Positions 39,201 through 46,800 of a DNA stretch of 64,000 nucleotides are shown here, piece by piece. Source of the stretch: Melanocharis versteri (taxonomy: Eukaryota > Chordata > Aves > Passeriformes > Melanocharitidae); NCBI GenBank assembly GCA_013397845.1, contig VZTG01000483.1:637766-701765 (forward strand). Reading direction: 5' to 3'. Position 1 is the stretch's first letter; every line of letters begins with the position of its first letter. Under the pieces are notes generated by a model. That model was given only the letters and a program-made list of their open reading frames with translations, was not told the DNA's origin and did not search any database. Position numbers and translations under genes: made by a program.

Positions 39201-42200
39201 CTGTCCAAGTTCAAGCACTGCGGCCCATGCCCCACCACTGAGCAGTTCACTAGGGAGACAATGCCAAAGAGGGAAAAGAAACCTGCATGTGTACAGTCAG
39301 GTCTTAAACGATTTTTTGCACCTTTCCACATGCCAGCAAATACAAAGGAGCAAAGAAAACAGCTATAGAGAAAACTTTAAAGGATCTATTATTCAGTAAG
39401 CTGCAAATCTTCTGACAGTAGGTATAAAGCAAAGTACACAGCGTCAGCAAAAAGAAAAGACAACTGAAAAAAGGTAGAAGAACAGGAAGCATGTCTCAGT
39501 GACTATGTGGAGAACAGACACAGAGCAGAATTATTCTGTATAAGTGCAGTTCTAAGGCCTGGAAGATACGCACATGCCATACCAAGTACAGCATTTGGAC
39601 AAACGAGTGCACAAAAAAGGATATTTAAGTACAATGCATGTGATAGCAAAAAAGCTAAAAAAAACCCAGAACTTGTTGGAAATTTCTGTGGAAAGCATTA
39701 AATAGTCTTTAGCCACTCTAAACCTGCATGAGGCTGACAGAAAAAGGAAAGGATAGAATAAAAGGATGAAGTTCATTTCCAGATTAAGTTACTGACATAC
39801 ATACTGGCTTTGAGAACGAGATCAGTGGCCTGCTGCTGTAAGCGCTCTCTAGCAGCTGCGAGCTCACTCTCCACTTCTTTGTGTTTGCTTAACAATGACA
39901 TCTCCTCCTCCTTCACATCATCTAGCTGTTTTTGAAGAACCTAGAGGAAACACATAATACCTGTTACCATCATATGCAATCACGTAAATTTAAATGAGCA
40001 TTAGGTTAAAAGGTATAGAAGAGACCTTTCAGCAAAAACGTTTTAGTCACACAAAAGCTGAAATAGTGTAATATTATTGCCATATTCATTGTGTATTATA
40101 TGTAATGCTTCAAAATATTTTTTGAAGAACAAGATAGTGGGTACATGGCATGACAGTAATGCATAAGAGAAAGGCAACAATATTCAAAAAGGTATATGAA
40201 AAAATGAAAACTATAAAATGGTCCACAGAGTTTAGGGGTCAACTTTAGAAACCTGGTTTCTGATATCTGAGAGTTTTTCACATTAAAGAATACATTACGG
40301 GTTCACAGTAGCTTAGCGTCCTTCATTGCAACTCTGAGTGTTTACTACTGACTCAAGTTAAGCTATGCATGGAGATACATGAGAGCTGGGCAATTACTTA
40401 AATCAAACATTCCCCAGGGGTCACTATTGGGTCCAGCACTTTCTAGCATCTTTCTCAGCATCATGGGCAGTGGTATTGAGTGCACTCTCAGCGAGTTTGC
40501 TGACAACACCAAGCTGCGTGGTGCAGTCGACACTCTGGAGAGACGGGATGTCATCCAGAGGGACCTTGGCAGGCTTGAGAGGTGGCACTGTGCAAACTCC
40601 ATGGAGTTCAATAAGGCCAAGAGCAAGGTCCTGCACGTGGGTTGGGGCAATCCCAAGCACAAGTGCAGGCTGGGTGGAGACTAGCCCTGGGGAGGACTCT
40701 GGGATGAAAAACTCAGTATGACTTAACAATGTGCACACACAGCCCAGAAAGCCAGTCATGTCTTGGGATGCATCAAAAACAGCATGGCCAGCAGGTCATG
40801 GGGGGTGATTCTGTCCTTCCACTCTGCTCTTTTTAGACCCCACCTGCACTACTGTGTGTCCAGATGTGGGGGCCCCAACACAAGAAAGACAAGGACCCAT
40901 TGGAAAAAGTCCAGAGGAGGCCACTAAGTCAATCACAGGGCTGGATCACTTCTATCAAGACAGGCTGAAAGAATGTTCAGCGGAGAAGAGAAGGTTCTTA
41001 GGGAGACTTTCAAGCAGCCTTCCAGTGTCTAAAGAAGGCCTAAAAGAGAGTTGAAGGACTTTTGACAAAGACACATAGTGATAAGGCAGGGGGAGCTGCT
41101 TTAAGTTGAAGGAGCATAGCTTTAGATTAGACATTATGAAGAAATTCTTTCCTGGGAGGGTGGTGAGGCACTGGAACAGATTGCCCAGAGATGCTGTGGA
41201 CTCCCCATCCCTGGAGGTGTTCAAGGCTGGATGGGACTCTAAGCAAACTGGTCTAGTGCAAGGTATCCTGGCCCATGGCAGAGGGTTTGGACCTAGATGA
41301 TTTTTACTGTCCTTTCCAACCTAAGTTATTCTATAGTTCTATGATTCTAAACTTTTATTATGCCTTAAATCAGATGTACCGATTCCCAATAGCATATCTT
41401 GGATAGTGTAATGTGTTCTAGCCATGCAGGAAGGGAAAGAAAATATTGCTCTGGTTCAAACGGAAATACAGATTTCTTATAATTCAAGTTACTGAAATAG
41501 TAAAGAGTCATTTCAGAAACTAAAGCAGAAGAGAGAATTGGGGAAAACACTGTACAGGATGTGTAATGAAACACAGACATCAGATATGGTAACATTATGC
41601 ATTTGATCACCTCATCCACAGTGATCAGAGCAGGACCTGACTTCAAAATCTGCTGCAGACACTGCACTAGACTCTTCCTCTTCTTTGGGAACAAAATTCC
41701 TTTACTGCAGGAATGATCAACATACAACTGGTTTTGCCTTCACTGCAGCTTTCCATAAACTCACCTCCTGAAGCCCCTTACAAAAGAGGCAGAGATGTGA
41801 CGAACTGACTGCAGGCCCCCTTCACTATCCCCCTGCATCAATGTGAGGGAAGAGGCTAGAGAATTGGGAATAAAGTTAAGCCCAGGAAGAATGAAGGGGT
41901 GGGGAGAAAGTGCTCTTTTAAGATTTGGTTTTACTTCTCATTATCCTACTCTAATTTGACTGGTAATAAATTAAGTTCCTTTTCCCCAAGTCAAGTCTGT
42001 TTAGCCCATGACAGTAACTGATGTGGGATCTCTGCCTCTTCTTATCTCAACTCAGAAGCCTTTCATTATAGTCTCTCTCCTGTGTCCAGCTGAGGAGGAG
42101 AGTGATAGAGCAGCTTTGGTGAGCACCTGCACACAGCCAGGGTCAACACAACACACTAAATAAAACTGTGTTGGAGTTTAACCTGGTAAGCACCTAAATA

Positions 42201-43844
42201 TGACATTGCCACTTGCTCACTACTGCCAAACTGGGACAGGGAAGGGAATTGGAAGAGGAAAAGTGAGAAAACTCATGAGTTGCGATGAAGGCAGTTTAAT
42301 AGATAAAAAAAAAGCCACACACACACATGCAAAGTAAAACAAGGAATTAATTCACCACTTTCCATGGGCAGACAGGTGTTCAGCCGTCCCAGGAAAGCAG
42401 GGCTCCATCAGGCATAACAGTGACTCGGGAAGGCAAATGCCATCACTCCGAACATCCCCTCCTTCCTCCTTCCCCCAGGTTTATATGCTGAGCATTATGT
42501 CATATGATATGGAATATCCCTGTGGTCAGTTGGGGTCAGCTGTCCTGGCCGTGCTCCATCCCAGCTCCTTGTACACCCCCAGCCTCTGCGCTGGTGGAGG
42601 GGGGTGAAAAGCCAAAAAGACCTTGACTCTGTGTAAGCACTGCTCAGCAACAACTAAACCATTCCTGAATTATCAACAGTTTCCAGCACAAATCCAAAAC
42701 ATGGCACCCTACAAGCTGCTATGGAGAAAATTAACTCTAGCTGAGCCAACCCCAGAAACATACTGAAAGAGTGTGCAGTATTTCAGTTGCTGCTTGTGAA
42801 AATATTGTTAATTAAACAGTTTAAGATAGAAATAAATAAAAAAAATTGAAGAAGATGACAAGCAAGTATGAGTAATGGAAAATTAAGTTTACACACTCCA
42901 ACAACCTCATCCTACCAGCCACATGGAAAGACTGAATCTATAGGGAAAGAAAATTCACAGTCTTGGGAACAACATATTATCAGTCTCACCTGAACATTGT
43001 TTTCTGCAGTACCAAGAGCGACTTGAAGTTTTTGGCATTTTTCCCGTAGACTGGCAGCTTCATCCTGGACCATTTGCAATTCAGTTTTAAGCTTTCCCAG
43101 ATTCTTCCGTAACATACTTTCCTGGTTCTGAAATTCTTTTCTTAGCTCCACTTCTTTCTCTTTGCAAGCATGTAGACTTTCTGCTGTAAAAAGCTGAGAT
43201 CTTTTCAAAGAGTCAAGTTCATGTTCATAGAAGGACTGTGCTTTGCTGAGTTTGCCTTCATAGTCCTCAATGAGCTTTTTTCTTTCCAGCCTTAACTCTT
43301 CAACTTTATTGTTCAAGTCTTCCAGCTCCAGTCTATGCAATTCCTCTAGTTTCTCTTGCCCCTTACTTAAAGTAGCATTCTGACTCTGATGAGTCTTCAG
43401 AAGTTCTTGAATTTCAAGCCTGTGGGCAGCTTTTAAGTCTTCCAGAGCTGTACGCTTGTCCTTCTCATACTGTACTTGCAACTGTATGAAACTTCGTAGC
43501 CTTTCCTCAAATTTCTTTCTGATTTCTTCTACTTCCCTTGACATGGTCACTACGCGTTGGACATGCTGAGCTTCTGCACAAAGCTGCATATCTTCAACTC
43601 TATCCTTATATGCTTCAAATTCAGTCAAGGCCTGATGTTTCATCTTTTTGTGATCCTCCAGTGACTCTTCCAAAACCTGGATCTTTCTCTTGAGATCCAT
43701 TTCTTCTGCCACTTTACTTTTATACTGCAAGATCTTCTCTCTGGTTTCTGCAAGAATTTGTTGGATTTCTTCTTCATGAGCATCCTTAAGGGCTTGGATA
43801 GCTGCTTCATGTTCGTCATTTTTAGTGTTCAAAGCATATATCAC
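16..43844 (-). CDS. FAM184A: FAM184A, partial coding region (16 internal exons joined)
   Basis: On the minus strand the CDS joins 43844-42990, 39940-39805, 37435-37254, 36613-36416, 33224-33102, 29312-29151, 27326-27205, 27009-26859, 12584-12372, 11285-11132, 10732-10605, 8469-8285, 7794-7648, 4786-4669, 3973-3869 and 218-16. The sum is 3182 nt with every phase compatible. The 1060-residue product is almost all heptad-patterned coiled coil rich in Glu, Lys, Gln and Leu, ending in a Pro/Ser/Asn-rich tail. It follows remembered human FAM184A (about 1140 aa) with about 53 N-terminal and 27 C-terminal residues outside the window. Family knowledge: FAM184A is a poorly characterised coiled-coil protein with a FAM184 N-terminal domain, and no enzymatic motif is visible. 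The paralogue FAM184B is the main alternative, but the near-identical match to FAM184A, including the C-terminal tail, makes A the call. Confidence 0.96.
219..3868 (-). other. FAM184A: FAM184A intron O/P
   Basis: This is a 3.65-kb AT-rich intron. It holds no exon I can support. A perfect 11-bp inverted repeat with a 14-nt loop lies at 3122-3157, and a strongly pyrimidine-rich stretch at about 3300-3440. No recognisable transposon was found. Confidence 0.85.
3122..3157. repeat. Perfect 11-bp inverted repeat, 14-nt loop
   Basis: ggaaggctact at 3122-3132 is the reverse complement of agtagccttcc at 3147-3157. Nothing nearby suggests a known structural RNA. Confidence 0.85.
3869..3973 (-). CDS. 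FAM184A: FAM184A exon O (residues 959-993), end of the coiled coil
   Basis: This is a 105-bp exon, phase 0 at both ends. The acceptor is ttttag and the donor is AAG|gtatgt. It encodes EDKKFYQLELVNRETNYNKM and then FNASPNVGVINPLVK. The heptad pattern stops at the aromatic/Asn-rich FYQLELVNRETNYN segment, after which the chain looks unstructured. Human matches closely (DNKFYQLELVNRETNFNKVF). Confidence 0.94.
3974..4668 (-). other. FAM184A: FAM184A intron N/O
   Basis: This is a 0.7-kb intron with GT-AG ends (gtaaga...tttttag). I see nothing else recognisable in it. Confidence 0.85.
4669..4786 (-). CDS. FAM184A: FAM184A exon N (residues 919-958)
   Basis: This is a 118-bp exon, phase 2 in and phase 0 out. 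The acceptor is tataaag, a poor pyrimidine tract. The donor is ATT|gtaaga after RDQLIKKLI. It encodes LEEMEEKYKNRESRPEDLQL, aligning with human LEEMEEKYLMRESKPEDIQM. The RPED proline marks a brief break in the coiled coil. Confidence 0.93.
4787..7647 (-). other. FAM184A: FAM184A intron M/N
   Basis: This is a 2.9-kb intron. The notable part is a G- and T-rich low-complexity segment at 6291-6410 whose first 30 bases fit a G-quadruplex pattern. No transposon was recognised. Confidence 0.85.
6291..6410. repeat. G/T-rich low-complexity tract with G-quadruplex motif
   Basis: The + strand has G-runs of 3, 8, 5 and 3 separated by loops of 5, 5 and 1 at 6291-6320. About 90 bases of tttg and ggttt repeats follow. 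The G-rich strand is the template strand for FAM184A. Confidence 0.8.
7648..7794 (-). CDS. FAM184A: FAM184A exon M (residues 870-918 plus two bases)
   Basis: This is a 147-bp exon with acceptor taaacag and donor TTC|gtaagt, splitting a serine. It encodes MHEQDLSKKHEKELDVLTAD and ends KEINSALQI. It follows human FAM184A with about one change in four, the least conserved coiled-coil exon here by eye. Confidence 0.94.
7795..8284 (-). other. FAM184A: FAM184A intron L/M
   Basis: This is a 490-bp intron, gtatga...aaacag. Nothing else was seen apart from short A/T runs near 8220. Confidence 0.85.
8285..8469 (-). CDS. FAM184A: FAM184A exon L (residues 809-869 plus two bases)
   Basis: This is a 185-bp exon, phase 0 in and phase 2 out. 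The acceptor is tatcatag before EKEFLCRISDLQDELRHRDH. The donor is CAG|gtatga, splitting an arginine. The block LHENISALTKELEFKGKEIL is identical to remembered human sequence and is the most conserved segment of the C-terminal half. Confidence 0.95.
8470..10604 (-). other. FAM184A: FAM184A intron K/L
   Basis: This is a 2.1-kb AT-rich intron between exons K and L. Small overlapping open frames near 8470-9030 have no coding character. Nothing else was recognised. Confidence 0.85.
10605..10732 (-). CDS. FAM184A: FAM184A exon K (residues 766-808)
   Basis: This is a 128-bp exon, phase 1 in and phase 0 out. The acceptor is taaccag and the donor is CAG|gtagga. It completes an alanine codon and reads SLRSELNHQHAAAIDQLRHN and then a coil ending RRQ. 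The His/Asn-rich stretch HNHQQELVAAK parallels human HNHHQELAAAK. Confidence 0.94.
10733..11131 (-). other. FAM184A: FAM184A intron J/K
   Basis: This is a 0.4-kb intron containing the CA/GT dinucleotide palindrome at 11046-11072. It is otherwise unremarkable. Confidence 0.85.
11046..11072. repeat. CA/TG dinucleotide palindrome
   Basis: A (AC)n run meets a (GT)n run at an acgt centre, giving a self-complementary stretch of at least 16 bases. It lies about 60 bases downstream of the exon J donor on the minus strand. Confidence 0.9.
11132..11285 (-). CDS. FAM184A: FAM184A exon J (residues 715-765 plus one base)
   Basis: This is a 154-bp exon, phase 0 in and phase 1 out. The acceptor is ttcgtag before ELEERLQQKHSEELHALKE. 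The donor is TAG|gtatac after GKAML. The block QELQTLRFELEDEGKAML is identical to remembered human FAM184A. A CA/GT dinucleotide palindrome lies about 60 bases into the following intron. Confidence 0.94.
11286..12371 (-). other. FAM184A: FAM184A intron I/J (GC-AG)
   Basis: This is a 1.09-kb intron whose 5' end reads gcatgt on the minus strand and whose 3' end reads ttcgtag. It contains a short TA/CA-rich patch near 12130-12165. No transposon was recognised. Confidence 0.85.
12372..12584 (-). CDS. FAM184A: FAM184A exon I (residues 644-714), GC donor
   Basis: This is a 213-bp exon, phase 0 at both ends. The acceptor is gggttag before ISLLKQNLEMQLSQSQSSLQ. The protein is Gln/Ser-rich coiled coil ending EETKEQEQK. 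The next residue in both bird and human starts exon J in phase 0, which requires the donor AAG|gcatgt. The nearest GT (after GCAT) leaves phase 1, and joined to exon J it creates an immediate stop, so the GC donor is forced by the genomic sequence. Confidence 0.92.
14060..15035 (-). mobile_element. Ancient CR1 LINE copy
   Basis: In minus orientation the segment matches the 3' portion of an old amniote CR1 of the kind abundant in turtles and crocodilians. It begins at gtgtcagaccaaag, passes 'cacatttctcctacttttac' and tttgcatttatctacgctgg, then 'attttatctgccattttatt'. It ends near actgtggtaacgttttattt. It is highly diverged and shows no open frame. Confidence 0.72.
17362..17413. repeat. Imperfect palindrome, arms of about 25 nt
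   Basis: Left arm 17362-17387 and right arm 17390-17413 are complementary apart from a two-base bulge and a few mismatches, around a two-base centre. The inner 13 bp (tatataaatacac against gtgtgtttatata) has a single mismatch. Confidence 0.7.
20046..20075 (-). mobile_element. Possible CR1 3' terminal scrap
   Basis: Only about 26 bases (aaaatcacagaatggcacag and the next few bases) match the reversed CR1 3' end, after which similarity stops. It could be a very short insertion or chance. Confidence 0.4.
24350..25250 (+). mobile_element. CR1 LINE fragment, diverged
   Basis: This is a + strand CR1 3' segment. The ORF2-derived part is visible at 24376-24600 (tttgtgggtggcaccaggct, then 'atccagagggacct'). 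The 3' end around 25105-25250 reads 'agagatgctgtggaatcctt' and finishes in cttccagcctaagcaagtc with the tail ttctgtgattctgtgat. The middle is heavily diverged and could include unrelated sequence. Confidence 0.8.
26859..27009 (-). CDS. FAM184A: FAM184A exon H (residues 593-643)
   Basis: This is a 151-bp exon with acceptor ttttag|A, completing the split arginine, then QECNKLREELRLQHEEDKK. The donor is CAG|gtaact after VEDLLDQ. A second AG (acag) four bases downstream gives the alternative start 27005, matched to the GT donor of exon G. The block REKNAARDGWQKKVEDLL is near identical to human. The intron between G and H is only about 195 bp, the shortest in the window. Confidence 0.94.
27205..27326 (-). 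CDS. FAM184A: FAM184A exon G (residues 553-592 plus two bases), GC donor or 4-nt slid GT donor
   Basis: The exon begins after tttgcag with GELDQERQQHEAMIAAM and ends in DLEIKWTENL plus CG of an arginine codon. At 122 bp it is phase 0 in and phase 2 out if the donor is TCG|gcaagt. A GT lies four bases further into the intron (CAA|gtatta, exon end 27201). That site works only with an acceptor four bases downstream of the first one in the next exon. Both choices give the same amino acids (see exon H). Confidence 0.9.
27327..29150 (-). other. FAM184A: FAM184A intron F/G
   Basis: This is a 1.8-kb intron with a short CR1 3' fragment at 27592-27725. The remainder is AT-rich with no recognisable element. 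Confidence 0.85.
27592..27725 (-). mobile_element. CR1 3' fragment
   Basis: On the + strand it begins gaatcacagaataattcatg, the reversed CR1 tail, followed by 'gtcaaaaggtcaacgagtcc' and 'agagcaggtggctta'. This is the usual order of the reversed CR1 3' end. It is short and diverged. Confidence 0.7.
29151..29312 (-). CDS. FAM184A: FAM184A exon F (residues 499-552)
   Basis: This is a 162-bp exon, phase 0 at both ends. The acceptor is gtcacag before VCRLQDLVRKSEQGLGTAEG. The donor is GAG|gtaacc after YSVE. The LQDLVRKSEQGLG block matches human LQDMVRKSEQGLG, and the first residues VCR replace human IGH. Coiled coil continues. Confidence 0.95.
29313..33101 (-). other. FAM184A: FAM184A intron E/F (probable GC-AG)
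   Basis: This is a 3.8-kb intron with 5' end gcaagg and 3' end gtcacag on the minus strand. An extremely AT-rich patch with an internal repeat lies at 32080-32215. Nothing else was recognised. Confidence 0.83.
32080..32215. repeat. AT-rich low-complexity patch with 27-nt spaced repeat
   Basis: The patch is almost wholly A and T. The 14-mer attaatacagtaat is present at 32141-32154 and 32168-32181, a 27-nt spacing. It looks like a decayed AT-rich minisatellite. Confidence 0.75.
33102..33224 (-). CDS. FAM184A: FAM184A exon E (residues 458-498), probable GC donor
   Basis: This is a 123-bp exon, phase 0 at both ends. The acceptor is ctgaag before ELEQQFEKEKLHLEDDKNQL. The exon is 41 codons, the same as the human segment ending ANQE, only if splicing uses GAG|gcaagg, a GC-AG intron. 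A GT six bases downstream (donor AGG|gttaac, exon end 33096) would also keep frame and add Ala-Arg. The GC site is preferred for length conservation and its AG|GCAAG core. Confidence 0.9.
33871..33890. repeat. TA microsatellite
   Basis: A gtgtgtttgtg stretch runs into about seven TA units. It is an ordinary intronic microsatellite. Confidence 0.85.
35242..35287. repeat. Tandem duplication, 27-nt period
   Basis: The 19-mer cagtgaaatctgattaaga occurs at 35242-35260 and again exactly at 35269-35287, giving 1.7 copies of a 27-nt unit. Confidence 0.9.
36416..36613 (-). CDS. FAM184A: FAM184A exon D (residues 392-457)
   Basis: This is a 198-bp exon, phase 0 at both ends. The acceptor is tttgtag before KVNEARETQREYYEKEL. 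The donor is ATG|gtatgt after KKKLQM. It contains the block AHSKTLEELAWKHH, which is essentially identical in human. The segment remains coiled coil, and the AWKHH stretch is one of the few aromatic-containing heptads in the protein. Confidence 0.95.
36614..37253 (-). other. FAM184A: FAM184A intron C/D
   Basis: This is a 640-bp intron, gttaaa...tttgtag. I see nothing further in it. Confidence 0.85.
37254..37435 (-). CDS. FAM184A: FAM184A exon C (residues 331-391)
   Basis: This is a 182-bp exon, phase 1 in and phase 0 out. The acceptor is tttttag and the donor is AAG|gttaaa, which has a weak +3 base. It encodes SHIGMLQATQMTQEVTI and then a basic/acidic coiled coil ending LALEK. The text follows human FAM184A with only scattered conservative changes. 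Confidence 0.95.
37436..39804 (-). other. FAM184A: FAM184A intron B/C
   Basis: This is a 2.4-kb intron. A CAAA tetranucleotide run lies near 38022-38041, and a GC-richer unassigned stretch lies at about 38510-38830. No exon is supported. Confidence 0.85.
38022..38042. repeat. CAAA tetranucleotide run
   Basis: About five consecutive caaa units lie in intron B/C. It is a simple microsatellite. Confidence 0.8.
39805..39940 (-). CDS. FAM184A: FAM184A exon B (residues 286-330)
   Basis: This is a 136-bp exon, phase 0 in and phase 1 out. The acceptor is ctctag before VLQKQLDD. The donor is CCA|gtatgt, splitting the following serine codon (A|GT). The product runs through KHKEVESELAAARERLQQ, a regular coiled coil matching the human segment closely. 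The preceding exon ends at NNVQ, so the join is residue for residue as in human. Confidence 0.95.
40378..41348 (+). mobile_element. CR1 LINE, 5'-truncated, with ORF2 reverse-transcriptase remnant
   Basis: This element is sense on the + strand, opposite to FAM184A. The frame at 40379-40684 retains the RT motif PQGSLLGP and EFADNTKLRGAVDTLE, where the second catalytic Asp of the FADD box is Asn. The frame stops at 40684, and downstream pieces are frameshifted. The 3' end carries the CR1 signature 'ctggaggtgttcaaggctgg' and a tail of ttctatagttctatgattct. It is a dead partial copy. Confidence 0.92.
41755..42155 (+). mobile_element. ERVL-type solo LTR (5' end uncertain)
   Basis: The segment matches from memory a common neoavian endogenous-retrovirus LTR. 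Landmarks are a stretch around 'ggttttacttctcattatcc', an AATAAA polyadenylation signal in ggtaataaatta, and a terminal ggtcaacacaacaca ending in CA. The orientation is +. No internal retroviral coding sequence adjoins it. The 5' boundary and target-site duplication could not be found, so it may be truncated. Confidence 0.75.
42169..42760 (-). mobile_element. ERVL-type solo LTR, nearly complete
   Basis: This 592-bp element begins tgttggagtttaacc and ends cccagaaaca on the + strand, so it is TG...CA on either strand. Its sense orientation is minus. It agrees along its length with a well-known neoavian LTR: the part around 'catgggcagacaggtgttca', the 'gtcatatgatatggaatatc' block and the terminal part around 'ttaactctagctgagccaac'. 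The flanks aactg and tactg agree at four of five bases, consistent with a decayed 5-bp target duplication. It is a solo LTR with no coding sequence. Confidence 0.82.
42990..43844 (-). CDS. FAM184A: FAM184A exon A: FAM184 N-terminal domain (residues 1-285 of the partial product)
   Basis: This 855-bp exon is by far the largest in the window and is phase 0 at both ends. The acceptor is tttgcag before a codon series beginning VIYALNTKNDEHEA. The donor is CAG|gtgaga after AENNVQ. It carries most of the FAM184 N-terminal domain, including the block AEAQHVQRVVTMSREVEEI, and is coiled coil throughout with no Pro-rich break. The open frame continues upstream to an ATG at 43850, but that ATG lies in the intron polypyrimidine/AG region and is not the real start. 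In human FAM184A this exon is preceded by residues ending in a lysine, encoded by a first exon not found here. Confidence 0.96.
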
Positions 43845-46800
43845 CTGCAAACATGAAATAATATTATATTAAGAGAAAAGGCATTCTGGTTATCTGTTAA
43901 ATTCTAAGAAAAACATACCTTAGGTACTCTGAAAGCTACTTCACCAATCTGGCTTGTTTCCATCATACAAATAGAACACCAAATGTTATTAAGGATGTAA
44001 CTGCATAAATGCAGTATTAGTCATGATATTCTTATACATCTTGTAGAGTAGCTTTTCTGTTCTCCTTAAAGCCCTAATTCTCCTAATGAAAGCTTTGTCT
44101 TTATATCCATGTTGTTGCTGTAAATACACTGGGGAATAAAGCACATTTTAAAATGCATTTTAAAAAACCCTGAATTTATTTAAAATAGTTCAAAGCACAG
44201 AAAAAAAAAAAAACTGAACAGAGGTCTTCTGTTGGAGAACAACACACAGAGTATGTATCACAACAAGACATTAAACTGGAACAAAAACCACATCTCAAAT
44301 CCCTCCTTTCCAAACGCTACATGCTCTTAAATACTTCAGAAACATCTAAAATGCAAACACTAGTTAGTTCGGATTGTAATCTTGATGGTTGCCCAGATAC
44401 AATTTCACTTTTGACAGCTTATCTAGTAAGCATTCTGTGTATCCTAAGGTCTAAGGTCCCTCACTACATAAATTCACTGACTTCCCCGCTAGTAAGTCAG
44501 CTGAACAGAAAAGTTCAGGGCAGGGCAGCCAGCAATCTGGGGAGCCCAGGGAGATAAGCAGTTCAAGAAGGCTGTGAAAGCAGCAAAACCACCAGCATTC
44601 AATGAAAGTCTTAAGATATCCTAAGGGACGTTTCAAATGCACCATAACACAGCAGATCATCTTGGTTTTTAACTAGGAAGTACAGATAAGTATGCGTGTC
44701 TGTATATGTATATATCAGTGAATAAACTAGGCGGGGTTAATGCAACCTTTTGCTTCAAGAACTCCAGCAATTCTCCCCACACTTCCTAGATATACAGGCA
44801 GCAGAGCTATAAAACACATCTGAACAAAAAAAAAATCTTCTGATTAGTGTAACTTGTGTATCTCAAAAACTAACAAGAAGCAACAAAAATGTACAGCAAA
44901 GAAGCAGCAGGGGATTTTCTTTTTTCACTGAGGACAGAACCTAGACCAGTCCTCCATCAGCATTTAACCAGGCAACAGAGGAGGGTTGTGCTGACTCGCC
45001 CCCAAGGCTGGGAAATATGAAGAAGGCATAGAATTGCTCTCCTGACACCAAGTAAAAGCCTCTATGCTCCAGATTAGAGCAAGTGTCTACGGTCAAGTGT
45101 TCATATGAGCTACAAAGCTGAAAAGAGTTCTCATAAGTGAGAGAACAGATTCAAAACTTTGGCCATGGTGTTCTTTTGTTTGTTTTAACAAAAGTTCAGA
45201 CACTTTATTCTAAATTTTATGCCTGAAATAACATACCCCATTCTGCTACCTGTGCCACAAAACCCCAAAAGGACAGGCTTTAGTTTACAATAGAAAAGAA
45301 AGAAGAAAAAGAAAACAGTTCTGAAACAGCATAAGACGTAAAAAACCCAAAACCTCCAGCCTCACATAGGAAGGAATTAACTTAAAAATATCACAAAAAG
45401 CACTTAAACTTATTTAATTCAATTTTTTAACATATGTACATGCTATTTAATGAAATATGAAAAAATAGATTTTCCATAGGTTTGGCAACTTGTTTTTAGT
45501 ACTAGTCACATATCTGCAGGTATCAAGGCCACTTTTGGCTTTCTACCTCCACAGATTAAAAAAAAAAGCCAAACTATTTTGAAGGAGTTTCATGGTATAG
45601 AGACTCACAAAACTCTACCAAAACACTGCAAAAAATGACAACTAAACCACATGCAATTCCATTAGCAAAATCACAGCTATCAATGAAATGCCCTTCACCC
45701 AAGGTTTCAACCTTTTATATTCTTATTGTCTTTGGTGATGCCAACAGTAACTTCTGATCACAAAGCTTTCACCTCCCTCCTGTTACCAACAATCTCAGCT
45801 ACTGGATCCCAAAGGTTTGTTTCCCTGTTGTTTTAACGGTGTCTAGTATTCAAACTTCTTTGTTCAGATCAAAAATAACTTGAAAACAGAGGGTTTGGGG
45901 GTTTTGTAAATGTTATGTGAACTATCTTGCATGAACATGCCTTAAGTTTTGGTTAGAGAAGTTGGACAATATAGTTTAAAAGGTACTATAAAAAAAAAAA
46001 AATCTCACATTTAGGATCAGGTCATTATAATAAGCACTTGCAGAACACTAGGTCAAATCCCACACTCAAAACACACTTGACTCTTGTCCTTGTGCACAGA
46101 AGTGCCATAACGTTCTTCACTTCAGGAAGTGTTCCAGTCTCAAGTTATGCAGCACTATGATTTGCAGAAAGTATAAATCATAAAGCATTTTCAAGGGTAT
46201 TATGATTTAGCAGTGGAAACCTCACTTAAAACTCCAAGTGAAAAATAAATCTATGCGCAATGCTACATTTGGAAGGTATCTTTAAATTCTCATCATTGAC
46301 TTGCTCCTTACTAAAAGCACTGAACAGCAACAATTCAAATCAAATTCAAGCACAACTCGTTCCCTAAATGAAGGGTATTCATATCTTAATGGAAATACAA
46401 AAATAAAATCATGCAACTGAATGTTGCATTATAACATATGTCTTATAGCAGCCTGAATTCCAGCTCCATCAAATTACTATAAACCTCAGTATTTTTAAAG
46501 AAATGGAATAGCTGTATCAGATTTTATCTTTGAGAATTTGATGCACTGTATTAATACAGGAACACAGGGAAAAAAGTCTGTATCAACTGAAGCAAAAGCA
46601 ACTTAACAGCACTTCAGTGAAATGCAAGCAGAAATTGAAGTACCTTAGAGCAAATGAATACATTTAAAGTTCTAGCTAAAATAAACAGTTCCTTCTCATG
46701 TAAGTTTCTGAAAATTGAAAAGCAGTAAGGTTGCAAATGTTGGAAGCAGGTAGATAAAACAAGTTTTGCACTCTGTTTTTAAATTAGAGCATGAACCCCT

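Larger units (their letters stand above)
39941..42989 (-). other. FAM184A: FAM184A intron A/B, mostly transposon-derived
   Basis: This is a 3.05-kb intron, nearly two thirds of which is transposon. A CR1 (about 40378-41348) is followed by two adjacent opposing LTRs (about 41755-42155 and 42169-42760). The non-repeat parts show nothing recognisable. Confidence 0.88.

Noticed and set aside
41365..41727. 120-residue minus-strand open frame beside the CR1
   Set aside because: It has no similarity to FAM184A or transposon proteins and no splice context.
43845..43850. ATG at 43850 as the start of a 312-residue protein
   Set aside because: It lies upstream of a good acceptor (tttgcag), inside the intron. 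The homologous protein continues N-terminally in another exon.
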